Shown one piece after another: positions 40,575-49,267 of a DNA stretch of 64,000 nucleotides. The notes beneath the pieces are model-generated. The model did no database searches, was not told the DNA's origin, and saw only the letters and a list, made by a program, of their open reading frames with translations. The DNA is from JAPKEZ01 sp047638975 (GTDB lineage: Bacteria > Planctomycetota > UBA1135). Position 1 is the first letter of the stretch, and each line of letters begins with the position of its first letter. The DNA lies in the NCBI GenBank assembly GCA_047638975.1, contig JBLINB010000002.1:47029-111028 (forward strand), written 5' to 3'. The translations under genes were made by a program, and so were the position numbers.

Positions 40575-41055
40575 ATTCGACCTTGTCTCCGACGCTGACT
40601 AAAACCTCAACGACTACACCACCACTTTGGCAGCAAACTTCGTTTTGCATCTTCATCGCCTCAAGGATAGCCACAGCGGCGTCTGCTTCTAAGACGTCGC
40701 CTTCAGCAACGCTCATTTCGATAATCAAACCGGGCATCGAGGCTTTAATAACTTCTGCCTTAGCCGGGGCATGCCCCGCTACGGCTTGTGCCGCGCGCTC
40801 GCGTTCGTCGAAAGCAGTCATCGAAAAGGATTCGCCAGCTATATTGACAACCAAATGCTGTTCGTCAATTTCATCAATAGATGCAGCGAACGAGCGCCAA
40901 TCAAGAATGGCGGCGTATTGGCCACGACGGTCGACGTCAATGAAGTCAGCAGATATCTCGCGCCCATCGATGACAACGGACATTGCCTCGCCGCCGAGCT
41001 CGACAATATCTATTTCAAAAGTCCGTCCAGACTTAGATTCTAGATAATACTTCAT
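40531..41055 (-). CDS. Biotin carrier protein of acyl-CoA carboxylase
   Basis: The 174-residue protein ends with a biotinyl domain whose lysine is K135 in LEAMKMQNEV, followed by SVGDKVESNQPLVRL. The N-terminal half (DIVELGGEAMSVVIDGREI) is a beta domain like that found after biotin carboxylase in propionyl-CoA carboxylase alpha. It starts at the biotin carboxylase stop (TAATG). With the neighbours it forms a split propionyl-CoA carboxylase. Confidence 0.9.
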   Translation of the reverse strand: MKYYLESKSGRTFEIDIVELGGEAMSVVIDGREISADFIDVDRRGQYAAILDWRSFAASIDEIDEQHLVVNIAGESFSMTAFDERERAAQAVAGHAPAKAEVIKASMPGLIIEMSVAEGDVLEADAAVAILEAMKMQNEVCCQSGGVVVEVLVSVGDKVESNQPLVRLAPLDDA

Positions 41056-42569
41056 TAGTTACGCCCCAGATGTTGTTCGCGACGGGCCGCACTCACCCAT
41101 GAGTTTGTTGCGCCTTTATCGGGAGAGACACTGCGACGCTTGCCCGTGCGTTGGCGGTGCAAAGCAGCCACGATAGCAGCAATCTCTTCGAGGTCATCTG
41201 GAGCCTCACCGCCGATAGCGTGATGGCGGTCTTCAGCCATATAACGTTCAAGAAAACCGGTGTCGTAATCACCTTCGATAAACTCTTTACTCTGCAGCAC
41301 ATTCAAAGCAATGCCCGCAGAGGTTTTAACGCCACCGACATGCAACTCTTGCAGCATGCGTAGCATGCGCCGTCGAGCCTCTTCACGGTTACTGCCATAG
41401 GCAATGAGCTTTGCCAGCATCGAATCGTAATATGGAGTCACTTCCATCAATGGGTAAACACCTGAGTCAATGCGTACTCCGGGGCCACCTGGCCAGCGCA
41501 AATTATCAACCACGCCCAAACTCGGCATGAAGTTATTCTCAGGATCTTCTGCATTTAGACGAACTTCGATAGCATGCCCACGTGGATGGCGCCCTGCTAA
41601 GTGATCGACCTTTTCGCCACCGGCAATCTTAATCATCTGCGAAATCAAATCGACGCTATAAACCTCTTCGGTAATACCATGCTCGACTTGAATACGGGTG
41701 TTCATCTCTAAGAAGTAAAACTCGCCGTTCGACCACAAAAACTCAACCGTGCCAGCCGATTCGTAGTTGACTGCTTTAGCTGCTTCAACTGCTGCCTTAC
41801 CCATGGCCTCGCGAGTCGCAACATCAATAACCGCCGATGGCGCCTCTTCGATTAATTTTTGATGGCGGCGCTGAATACTACATTCGCGCTCTCCGAAATG
41901 GACGACGTTGCCATGGCGGTCGGCCAATATCTGAATTTCGATATGCCGCGGCTCAGTAATAAACTTTTCAATGTACATGCGGCCATCACCAAAAGCGGAC
42001 AATGCCTCGCCTGATGCGGTGTTAAAGGCAGATTCAACCTCTTTGGCAGAGTGCACTAAACGAATACCTTTACCGCCGCCGCCGGCTGAAGCTTTAAGCA
42101 TGATGGGATAACCCATTTCATCGGCTTGCTGTTTCGCTGCGGATGCGTCTGCGACTACTTCGGTAGAACCTGGCACAACCGGTACTCCGGCCGCGACCAT
42201 TGCGGCACGCGATGCCAACTTATCACCCATGGTTGCCATGGCCGCAGCCGATGGACCAATGAACTGTAAACCAGCGGCGATAACGTCATTGGCGAAAGCA
42301 CCATTCTCTGCTAAAAAGCCGAAGCCTGGATGAATAGCATCCGCCCCACTTTGCTTAGCAATCTGTATGATCAAATCGCCACGCAAGTAGGATTCGGCAG
42401 GAGTATTACCACCCAGCGGAAACGCTTGATTAGCATAGCGCACGTGTAAAGCATTGCGATCGGCTTCGGAATAGACTGCAACCGTTTCGATGCCCAAGTC
42501 GCGGCACGAACGCTGAATGCGCACTGCGATTTCACCACGGTTGGCGATTAATACTTTCTTTATCGTCAT
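41055..42569 (-). CDS. Biotin carboxylase subunit of acyl-CoA carboxylase
   Basis: Biotin carboxylase uses ATP and bicarbonate to carboxylate biotin. The 504 residues begin VLIANRGEIAVRIQRSCRDL and contain the ATP-grasp loop KASAGGGGKGIRLV, the ERECSIQRRHQKLIEEAPS motif, and FLEMNTRIQVEHGITEEVY. A ~60-residue C-terminal extension goes beyond the usual AccC length (~450), as in catabolic carboxylases. It lies 3 bp after the carboxyltransferase gene. Confidence 0.93.
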   Translation of the reverse strand: MTIKKVLIANRGEIAVRIQRSCRDLGIETVAVYSEADRNALHVRYANQAFPLGGNTPAESYLRGDLIIQIAKQSGADAIHPGFGFLAENGAFANDVIAAGLQFIGPSAAAMATMGDKLASRAAMVAAGVPVVPGSTEVVADASAAKQQADEMGYPIMLKASAGGGGKGIRLVHSAKEVESAFNTASGEALSAFGDGRMYIEKFITEPRHIEIQILADRHGNVVHFGERECSIQRRHQKLIEEAPSAVIDVATREAMGKAAVEAAKAVNYESAGTVEFLWSNGEFYFLEMNTRIQVEHGITEEVYSVDLISQMIKIAGGEKVDHLAGRHPRGHAIEVRLNAEDPENNFMPSLGVVDNLRWPGGPGVRIDSGVYPLMEVTPYYDSMLAKLIAYGSNREEARRRMLRMLQELHVGGVKTSAGIALNVLQSKEFIEGDYDTGFLERYMAEDRHHAIGGEAPDDLEEIAAIVAALHRQRTGKRRSVSPDKGATNSWVSAARREQHLGRN

Positions 42570-42572
42570 GAC

Positions 42573-44120
42573 TTACAGGGGTATCGAACCGTGCTTTTTC
42601 GGTGGATTAGAAACGCGCTTAGTACGTAACAAAGCTAACGCCCGACACAATCGTGGACGCGTTTCGGATGGCATAATGACGTCATCAATTAAACCGCGCT
42701 GCGCTGCCATATACGGATTAGCGAACAACTCGGTGTACTCTTCGACCTTCGTCGCTTCCGTTGCAGCCGGATCATCGGCTGCCGCTATTTCACGGCGATG
42801 AATAATCTTGGCTGCACCAGCTGCGCCCATTACGGCGATCTCTGATTTAGGCCATGCGACATTCCAATCACCGCCAGTAGGCTTCGAAGACAAAACGCAA
42901 TATGCGCCACCATATGCCTTACGCGTAACCACCGTCAATTTCGGCACTGTTGCCTCACAGTAGGCGTAAAGTAATTTAGCACCACGGCGAATAATGCCAG
43001 CATGCTCTTGTTCGGTGCCCGGCATAAACCCAGGGACGTCTTCGAATGTAACAATCGGTATATTGAACGCGTCGCAGAAACGCACAAAACGCGCTGCCTT
43101 TTCACTAGCATCAATATCAAGCACTCCGGCCAAGACTGCGGGTTGGTTAGCAACGATGCCAACCACATTTCCGTCGAGACGCGACAGGCCAATCACCATG
43201 TTTTTGGCGTAGCCCTCTTGAATTTCGAAGAAATCGCCGTCGTCGACAATCATCTTGATGGCTTTCTTTATGTCGTAGGGTTGATTCGACGAGTCGGGGA
43301 TTAAATCATCAAGCCCAGCATCGCAACGATCGATAGGATCACTGCATTCGGTACGCGGCGCGTCTTCGGTATTATTCGAAGGCAAAAAGGATAGCATGCG
43401 ACGCAACTGCGCCAAGCACTGTGCGTCATCATCACAAGTAAAGTGACTCGTGCCTGTAACTTGTTCGTGCACTTCTGCACCACCCAACTCTTCGGAGGTC
43501 ACATCTTCATGTGTAACCGTCTTCACTACATCTGGCCCAGTTATGTGCATATAAGAACTGCCATTGACCATGAAAATGAAGTCGGTAAGCGCCGGAGAAT
43601 AAACCGCGCCGCCCGCACAGGGCCCCATAATTGCCGACAGCTGCGGGATCACACCCGAAGCCTGAGTATTGCGCAGGAAAATTTCAGAGTAGCCAGCGAG
43701 CGAAACGACACCCTCTTGAATACGCGCACCACCCGAATCGTTAAGCCCGATCATCGGGATTCCGAGTTTCATCGCCATATCCATCATTTTGCAAATCTTG
43801 GCGGCGTGCTCTTCAGCGAGGCTACCACCAAACACCGTGAAATCTTGCGCAAATAACGCTACCGCACGGCCGGCAACAGTTCCCGTACCGGTGACGACTC
43901 CATCACCAAGTGGCTTTTGTTTATCAAGGCCAAAGTTAGATGAGCGATGCGTACGAAAGGCGTCGTATTCTTCGAATGAGCCTTGATCGAGCAATAAATC
44001 AATGCGCTCGCGCGCCGTCAATTTACCCTTTGCATGCTGAGTTGCGATACGCTGTTCACCGCCGCCAACTTTCGAGTCGGCGCGCATCTGCTCTAAGTGT
44101 TTGAATGAGTCATTAGTCAT
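42573..44120 (-). CDS. pccB: Propionyl-CoA carboxylase-type carboxyltransferase (PccB)
   Basis: The 515-residue subunit transfers CO2 from biotin to the acyl-CoA. It has KLTARERIDLLLDQGSFEEY, GLNDSGGARIQEGVVSLAGY, MGPCAGGAVYSPALTDFIFM, and VPGFMPGTEQEHAGIIRRGA, the standard pattern of PccB/methylmalonyl-CoA decarboxylase alpha. The start MTNDSFKH has a GAAGG sequence upstream; an open GTG six codons further was not chosen. With the epimerase it most likely makes methylmalonyl-CoA from propionyl-CoA. Confidence 0.92.
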   Translation of the reverse strand: MTNDSFKHLEQMRADSKVGGGEQRIATQHAKGKLTARERIDLLLDQGSFEEYDAFRTHRSSNFGLDKQKPLGDGVVTGTGTVAGRAVALFAQDFTVFGGSLAEEHAAKICKMMDMAMKLGIPMIGLNDSGGARIQEGVVSLAGYSEIFLRNTQASGVIPQLSAIMGPCAGGAVYSPALTDFIFMVNGSSYMHITGPDVVKTVTHEDVTSEELGGAEVHEQVTGTSHFTCDDDAQCLAQLRRMLSFLPSNNTEDAPRTECSDPIDRCDAGLDDLIPDSSNQPYDIKKAIKMIVDDGDFFEIQEGYAKNMVIGLSRLDGNVVGIVANQPAVLAGVLDIDASEKAARFVRFCDAFNIPIVTFEDVPGFMPGTEQEHAGIIRRGAKLLYAYCEATVPKLTVVTRKAYGGAYCVLSSKPTGGDWNVAWPKSEIAVMGAAGAAKIIHRREIAAADDPAATEATKVEEYTELFANPYMAAQRGLIDDVIMPSETRPRLCRALALLRTKRVSNPPKKHGSIPL

Positions 44121-44538
44121 GTTTAAAACCTTCGCCACCCTCTACCAGTTCAGTAAGAACTCCACCTGTAGCTGCTGGGTGTATAAAAGAGATCGTGGTG
44201 TTGTGCGCACCAGCGCGCACATCTTCGTCAATCAGACGAATTTCATTAGAAGCGCAATCATCGATTGCTTGTTGGCAATCCGCGACCGCCAATGCTAGAT
44301 GATGAATGCCTGGGCCGCGCTTAGCCATGAACTTGGCCACGGGCGAGTCGTCATCTAAGGGACAGACCAATTCGATGCGCGTGTCACCGGCATATACCAT
44401 CTGGATTTCTACCCCTTGCTCGATCACGACTTCGCGGGAGCCAAGGCGCATGCCCAATTTTGTGCCCCACAATTCTGCGGCGGTGTCGAGGTTGTCGACG
44501 GCAATGGCAATGTGATCAATTCCGAGGATGTTCGTCAT
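44113..44538 (-). CDS. mce: Methylmalonyl-CoA epimerase
   Basis: The 141-residue glyoxalase-fold protein interconverts (S)- and (R)-methylmalonyl-CoA. It has the two repeat starts IDHIAIAVDNLDTAAELWG and GIHHLALAVADCQQAIDD, with metal-ligand histidines in each, and IELVCPLDDDSPVAKFMAKR, typical of MCE. It overlaps the carboxyltransferase gene by eight bases. The mutase is not in the window. A TATAAT (44562-44557) lies 18 bases before the ATG. Confidence 0.92.
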   Translation of the reverse strand: MTNILGIDHIAIAVDNLDTAAELWGTKLGMRLGSREVVIEQGVEIQMVYAGDTRIELVCPLDDDSPVAKFMAKRGPGIHHLALAVADCQQAIDDCASNEIRLIDEDVRAGAHNTTISFIHPAATGGVLTELVEGGEGFKHD

Positions 44539-44556
44539 GGCTTTCTATCGCTTTAA

Positions 44557-44576
44557 ATTATACTCGCGCCTAACAT
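44557..44576. promoter_or_regulatory. Divergent -10 elements between mce and the thioesterase
   Basis: Minus strand TATAAT (44562-44557) precedes the epimerase start by 18 bases, giving a short leader. Plus strand TAACAT (44571-44576) ends seven bases before the thioesterase ATG at 44584, suggesting a leaderless transcript. The genes are 45 bp apart. Confidence 0.45.
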
Positions 44577-44583
44577 AATAAGC

Positions 44584-45018
44584 ATGGACGTCCCGCAACT
44601 ACCCGACACCTCAGATTTTAATTTCATCGCCGAATGCCACACGCGCTGGTCCGACGAAGACAACTTATGTGTACTCAATAACGCTGTCTACTTAACCTTG
44701 ATCGAAGAGGCGCGGTTTCAGTATTTCTCTCATTTAGAGCTGTTACACCTAGCCAAGCACTTTAATTTCTTGCTTGGGCAGACAAATATACGATTTCTTG
44801 CGCCAGGCAAAGGATCTGCACGAGTCAAAGTGGCTATCCAAACGTCGAAGCTAGGAAATCGCTCTTTCACCCAGAAATATCGCCTTTACTGCCCATTAAC
44901 CGACATTATTTGGGCTGAAGCCGAGGCTGTAATGGTGGTATGGAGCCAAAAAACGCGCTCAGCGTCTGACATGCCCGATGAATTTAGGGCGAAAATAAGC
45001 GAGTTTGAAGGCATTTGA
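44584..45018 (+). CDS. 4HBT-type acyl-CoA thioesterase
   Basis: The 144-residue hotdog-fold protein shows the TRWSDEDNLCVLNNAVYLTL segment followed by IEEARFQYF, matching the 4-hydroxybenzoyl-CoA thioesterase/YbgC pattern in which an Asp near the start is catalytic. It is divergent from the propionyl-CoA genes. Substrate is unknown; hydrolysis of excess acyl-CoA is plausible. Confidence 0.82.
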   Translation: MDVPQLPDTSDFNFIAECHTRWSDEDNLCVLNNAVYLTLIEEARFQYFSHLELLHLAKHFNFLLGQTNIRFLAPGKGSARVKVAIQTSKLGNRSFTQKYRLYCPLTDIIWAEAEAVMVVWSQKTRSASDMPDEFRAKISEFEGI

Positions 45019-45042
45019 CCCTCGCCTAGAGATATAGTTTTC

Positions 45043-45051
45043 TGCTATATT
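45043..45051 (+). promoter_or_regulatory. Extended -10 promoter candidate of the kelch gene
   Basis: TGCTATATT (45043-45051) is an extended -10 element (TGn followed by TATATT) 34 bases before the kelch ATG. The nearest TTGACC (45015-45020) is too far upstream for a normal -35 (25-base spacer), so the extended -10 would have to suffice. Confidence 0.4.
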
Positions 45052-45085
45052 AGTAAATACTTTACTCACCCAGAAAACCTTCTAA

Positions 45086-46687
45086 ATGAAAACCATTCTC
45101 CTCTTCTTTGCTGTTACTGCTTTATCGGCACCTGCATTCTCACAATCGCGCCTTATGACTTACGGCGACGTACTTGGTGCACCCACTACATTAGCTCTGT
45201 CAAATGTAGCTCCTGGCACCAGATGCATGATTATTCCTTCAATGTCGAATAATGGGAGCAATGCCCTTATAGGAATGTCCGGTGACGCTAACGATTCACT
45301 TCTAGTTGGCGTAGATCTCGCTGCTAATGGTACACGCTTCACGAAAACATCTAACGCACAGGGTATTGCTTCGGTCACCATCACTATTCCGCCGTCACCA
45401 AGCATGCTCGACCGCGCTGTTTATTGGCAGGGCTTCGAATGGCCGTCGGGAGGTTCTGGCACAAGCATGTTTAACAATTTCTCAAACATGCGGACCATGA
45501 GCCTAAACACCGGCAATCGCTGGCAAGCTGAACAGAGCAATGCACCAGTTAGTGCTGCTCTCCAAGCATACGTTGGTTATTCATCTACCGGCAACGGTGG
45601 TGCAGACCGCGTCTTAGCTTGTGGAGGCGGGCCAGCTGTGCTTACCGACGTGGCATCCCCTTTCACAACAAAGGATAGCGCATGGGAATACAATCTAGAA
45701 AATGGAACTCACACTTTGCTCTCAGGCACAATGAACGATTCACGTGCTTTCCATAATAGCGTGAGGCTTCAAGACGGACGCTTTATGGTAATCGGTGGCA
45801 ACCAAGGCCCTTATGGCAGCGCAGGTAACTACTACACAAAGATCTTGAACACTTGCGAAATTTACGACCCAACGACTGGCACATGGAGCAATACTGCCAA
45901 CATGTTTAAGTACCGAGCGGGAGCGAATGCACTAGTTCTACCAGATGGACGGGTGATTGTAGCTGGTGGCTCAGAAGGAAACGGCTCACATAATCTTGCT
46001 GATGTGGCCGATCTACTAGGTACTGCATTGAAAACTACTGAAATCTACGACCCGGCGACCAATAGCTGGAGTTGGGGTCCTAACATGTCAGAACCAAAAG
46101 CAGGCGCGATGTCAGTTGTTCTCAATGACGGCCGGTGGATGATTGCGGGTGGCATCACTCACGTCACCATCTTCGGTTTAGATATCCCTGACTTCTCTAG
46201 CAACATCTCTATTTACAACCCTACCACCAACAGCTTCAGTAACGCTGGCACGATGAAAGACAAGCGTGCTCTAGGTGCCATGACTGTAATGGGCAACGGC
46301 AATGTGTTTATTGCAGGCGGTGGCGGTGGCGATATCCTGAACATTGGTCCAATCAGAAAAACCGAGGTTTATAATCCGTCCAACAGCTCTACGACACGCA
46401 AGTCTGACTTGTCAAATGACTCCGCTTTCGGAGTAGCAGTTACACTAGCTAATGGCACGGCAATGGTTATTGGCGGTGCAAACGGCAGTCTTGACAATCC
46501 GGCACCAATCAACAACTGTTGGATTTACAACGATGCCAGCGGTTCTTTGTCTGCAGCAGCATCTATGCCGGAAGCTCATGCCGGTGGTGTAGTTATTGCG
46601 GCTGAAGATGGCACGGTGTTCATCTCTGGCGGTGAAACCAATAACGGCTTAGCTACAGCCGCAGCGCGTAGTTACTCACCTAACTAA
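45086..46687 (+). CDS. Secreted kelch-repeat protein
   Basis: The 533-residue protein starts with a signal peptide (ILLFFAVTALSAPAFSQS). Residues ~185-530 carry at least five kelch repeats, recognisable from RFMVIGGNQG, CEIYDPTTGTWSNTANM, RVIVAGGSEG, TEIYDPATNSWSWGPNM, VFIAGGGGGD, TEVYNPSNSS, AMVIGGANG and VFISGGETNN, enough for one beta-propeller. The N-terminal ~150 residues are a separate Ser/Asn-rich domain. Ligand and function are unknown. It converges with a FadL-like gene, overlapping it by four bases. Confidence 0.85.
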   Translation: MKTILLFFAVTALSAPAFSQSRLMTYGDVLGAPTTLALSNVAPGTRCMIIPSMSNNGSNALIGMSGDANDSLLVGVDLAANGTRFTKTSNAQGIASVTITIPPSPSMLDRAVYWQGFEWPSGGSGTSMFNNFSNMRTMSLNTGNRWQAEQSNAPVSAALQAYVGYSSTGNGGADRVLACGGGPAVLTDVASPFTTKDSAWEYNLENGTHTLLSGTMNDSRAFHNSVRLQDGRFMVIGGNQGPYGSAGNYYTKILNTCEIYDPTTGTWSNTANMFKYRAGANALVLPDGRVIVAGGSEGNGSHNLADVADLLGTALKTTEIYDPATNSWSWGPNMSEPKAGAMSVVLNDGRWMIAGGITHVTIFGLDIPDFSSNISIYNPTTNSFSNAGTMKDKRALGAMTVMGNGNVFIAGGGGGDILNIGPIRKTEVYNPSNSSTTRKSDLSNDSAFGVAVTLANGTAMVIGGANGSLDNPAPINNCWIYNDASGSLSAAASMPEAHAGGVVIAAEDGTVFISGGETNNGLATAAARSYSPN

Positions 46688-48171
46688 AACGAGTAGCTGC
46701 AACCCAGCATAAACGAATACGCAAACTGCGAGTATGCGTCATAAGACAGGTCGGATAGAAGAGCATTCTCTCCGGCCGTCCATGTGTCTGGTAAGGTTAC
46801 AACGACCGCCATATGCATATCTAGCGGCTCGTGGTCATTCGCCCAACTACTCATTCCGAGAGCCACTTGCCAGTGATTGAATGGTGTCAGGCCAGGCATA
46901 GCAGCGCCTGAGACTGGGTTGGATGACCAACCTAAACCGCCGCGCAGGGTGTAATCGTTTACTTTCTTATTGAATGACATGTCGTGTTCGAAACCCACAG
47001 ACACAGCAAGAGTGTCGTTCCATTGAATACCCATGTCGATATCCATGCTACCGTCGCCACCAATAAAATCAGTGAATTCAGGGTTGTTCGGGTTACTAAG
47101 GTGCGCCGTCCAGCCTGTCATTGATTTACTCCATTGAGTAAAAACCGCCTTTGAGTGCCAGCGCGTAGTATCTGTAGCTGGAGATGAATATGAGACTCCT
47201 GCCTGCGCAGGAAACCTGACATCAGCAATAGAGAAATCGTAACCTGATACTAATTCGTTCTCTAGTCCTATATTAATACCAGCGTCTCCAAGAACTGTAA
47301 TAAAAGTACCTAGGTCGTCACGCATGTCGACGTCGACGCGTCCTTCAATATCAGACGACGTAGAAGGTGGACGAAACCAAAAACCAATGTTACTGCCGCG
47401 TTGAGTTGAATAAGTGGTACCAAGTTTTAAAAACACTGTAGGCGTGCTAGACGAGGCATCAGCGTCAAATGTCGCTTGGAAATTCTCGCCACCCGCATTT
47501 TGAAAAAATTCCGCCCACGTGCCGCCGCCTAACACGAAATCTCCCTGCAATTTATCAAAGCCGACTTCCGTGGCCGAACTCATAAGCATGTCCGTATGAC
47601 GAATCGAAGCGCCTACGCCAAATGACCATGAATCATTCATGCGAATGCTAAGATTCGGTTCTAAGGCCAGCTGCAGCAACTTAGTGCTAATATCCACGCG
47701 AGACTGTTTAAATGGAGCATCAGGGTCTGATGAATCTTCGGTAACCAAATTCAAAGTGGTGTTGCGCGAAGTAGAAAAGTCTCCTGCAACAGTAGGCTGC
47801 AAATTAATACCCCACACCATTTCCATTGACTCACGACCTTGATCGATGCGTCCTGCGTAACCTATCCATGGCCCAACAGCCATCGGCGAGCCGATATCCA
47901 ATTCTTCGCCGAGGGCAGTGGTAATCGATGTGTTGTAATCCACCGCGCGCAACATCCCTTCATAGCGTTGGTCAAAGCGCCCGGATCGGCTGTTTTCAAA
48001 CACATGTATCAAAGTGGACGGGTTACTCGAAGAGTCAAGAATACTCTGCCCTGAACCAATAGATGCGCCAGCCGTGCCTGCTGTTAATGGCGATTCACCC
48101 GTAATTTCACCGCCTTGCTGTGCGAAGACAGGTGCTGCTGTTAAAACAATGGCACTAATCCATTTATGCAT
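46684..48171 (-). CDS. OmpP1/FadL-family outer-membrane protein
   Basis: The 495-residue protein has a signal peptide (ISAIVLTAAPVFA) and an N-terminal plug-like region with GTAGASIGSGQSILDSSSNP, like the NPA segment of FadL. Alternating strands follow, and the last residue is Phe (FAYSFMLGCSYSF), the usual barrel end for BAM insertion. FadL proteins take up hydrophobic compounds such as fatty acids. It overlaps the upstream pseudouridine synthase gene by eight bases. Confidence 0.85.
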   Translation of the reverse strand: MHKWISAIVLTAAPVFAQQGGEITGESPLTAGTAGASIGSGQSILDSSSNPSTLIHVFENSRSGRFDQRYEGMLRAVDYNTSITTALGEELDIGSPMAVGPWIGYAGRIDQGRESMEMVWGINLQPTVAGDFSTSRNTTLNLVTEDSSDPDAPFKQSRVDISTKLLQLALEPNLSIRMNDSWSFGVGASIRHTDMLMSSATEVGFDKLQGDFVLGGGTWAEFFQNAGGENFQATFDADASSSTPTVFLKLGTTYSTQRGSNIGFWFRPPSTSSDIEGRVDVDMRDDLGTFITVLGDAGINIGLENELVSGYDFSIADVRFPAQAGVSYSSPATDTTRWHSKAVFTQWSKSMTGWTAHLSNPNNPEFTDFIGGDGSMDIDMGIQWNDTLAVSVGFEHDMSFNKKVNDYTLRGGLGWSSNPVSGAAMPGLTPFNHWQVALGMSSWANDHEPLDMHMAVVVTLPDTWTAGENALLSDLSYDAYSQFAYSFMLGCSYSF

Positions 48172-49162
48172 TAGTGCTTCTTAAGTAGGCCAATAGATTC
48201 TGCATCTCTTGAGGATAATCGACGCAAAATTCAACTTGCTCTTCAGTTTGAGGGTGAGTGAATTGAATACGGTATGCGTGTAGTAATGTCCGCGTAACCA
48301 AGGGGCTATCTACCGGTAAAATACCAGCGCCGTAATTCTTAGCACGATAAATCGGATCACCAACGATGGGCAATTCGGCTGAACACAGATGAACCCTGAT
48401 TTGGTGCTTACGCCCCGTCGATGGCTTAATACGCAATAAGCAAGTGTCCGTGAAGTACTCGATGACCTCCCAGTAGCTTAAAGCGTCACGTGTGCCTGGC
48501 CCGGTCTTCTCTGTTGTAGTGACACGCGTTGGCTTACGCGGATCTGCCTTGAGGCGCTTGTCAATCCAGTCGGACTTAAAGCGTGGCACACCATACGAGA
48601 GTGCGTGATATTCTTTTTCAACGGTACGCGCCGCGAATTGGTCTTGTAGTCCGGCAAAGGTTTCATCATCAAAAGAAACGATACATACGCCCGAAGTCTC
48701 TTTGTCGAGGCGGTGGACGATGCCGGGGCGCTCTTTACCCTGGCGAATCGGCAAATTATCGCCATATTTTGACACTAGCCAGTTGGACACACACATTTGA
48801 GTGTCTCCTACGCTATTGGCATGCATGGGTAACCCTGCAGGCTTGTTAATGACAGCTAAGTACTCGTCTTCGTAGATGACAACAGGCTCTAGAGCAGACC
48901 CCGGCTCTGGGATTTCGGCCTCAGGCACCGTGAGCAGCAGCTTTTGACCGTTCTCAAGCTTTTGACCAGGCTTAAGTACGATTTCGCCGTCTAAGCTTAG
49001 TAGGCCGTCGCGTACCCATGCTGAAAGGCGTGAACGCGAATATGCGCCTTCGAATAATTCTACAAGGACCTTGTCTAAACGCTTTCCGGCGAATTGCTGA
49101 GTGATGGTGGTTGAAAGTTGTTGTTTAATCACGATAGTAATGTGAAACCAAAGAGTGCACAT
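48164..49162 (-). CDS. RluD-family 23S rRNA pseudouridine synthase
   Basis: The protein has an N-terminal S4 domain (RLDKVLVELFEGAYSRSRLS, then WVRDGLLSLDG) and the synthase domain with catalytic Asp in GIVHRLDKETSGVCIV and RIKPSTGRKHQIRVHL. Members modify U1911/1915/1917 or related 23S sites. The ATG at 49162 was chosen: upstream TTAACT, 17 bases, TATATA would give an almost leaderless transcript. A GTG ten codons later is an alternative. Confidence 0.9.
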   Translation of the reverse strand: MCTLWFHITIVIKQQLSTTITQQFAGKRLDKVLVELFEGAYSRSRLSAWVRDGLLSLDGEIVLKPGQKLENGQKLLLTVPEAEIPEPGSALEPVVIYEDEYLAVINKPAGLPMHANSVGDTQMCVSNWLVSKYGDNLPIRQGKERPGIVHRLDKETSGVCIVSFDDETFAGLQDQFAARTVEKEYHALSYGVPRFKSDWIDKRLKADPRKPTRVTTTEKTGPGTRDALSYWEVIEYFTDTCLLRIKPSTGRKHQIRVHLCSAELPIVGDPIYRAKNYGAGILPVDSPLVTRTLLHAYRIQFTHPQTEEQVEFCVDYPQEMQNLLAYLRSTNA

Positions 49163-49204
49163 AGTCTATATAAACAGAGCAATCTTGCTAGTTAAATTCT
49201 AGTT

Positions 49205-49232
49205 TTGCTATTTGCCGCCGCTTGGTTAAATT
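49205..49232 (+). promoter_or_regulatory. Promoter candidate of the SUMF1-domain gene
   Basis: TTGCTA is followed after 16 bases by TAAATT, 35 bases before the ATG at 49268. The 16-base spacing is the same as in the rpsL and rpsJ promoters. The rest of the 105-bp divergent gap shows no other structure. Confidence 0.4.
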
Positions 49233-49267
49233 AAACGACCCCCATTTCACCACCCACCCTTTTGTTA

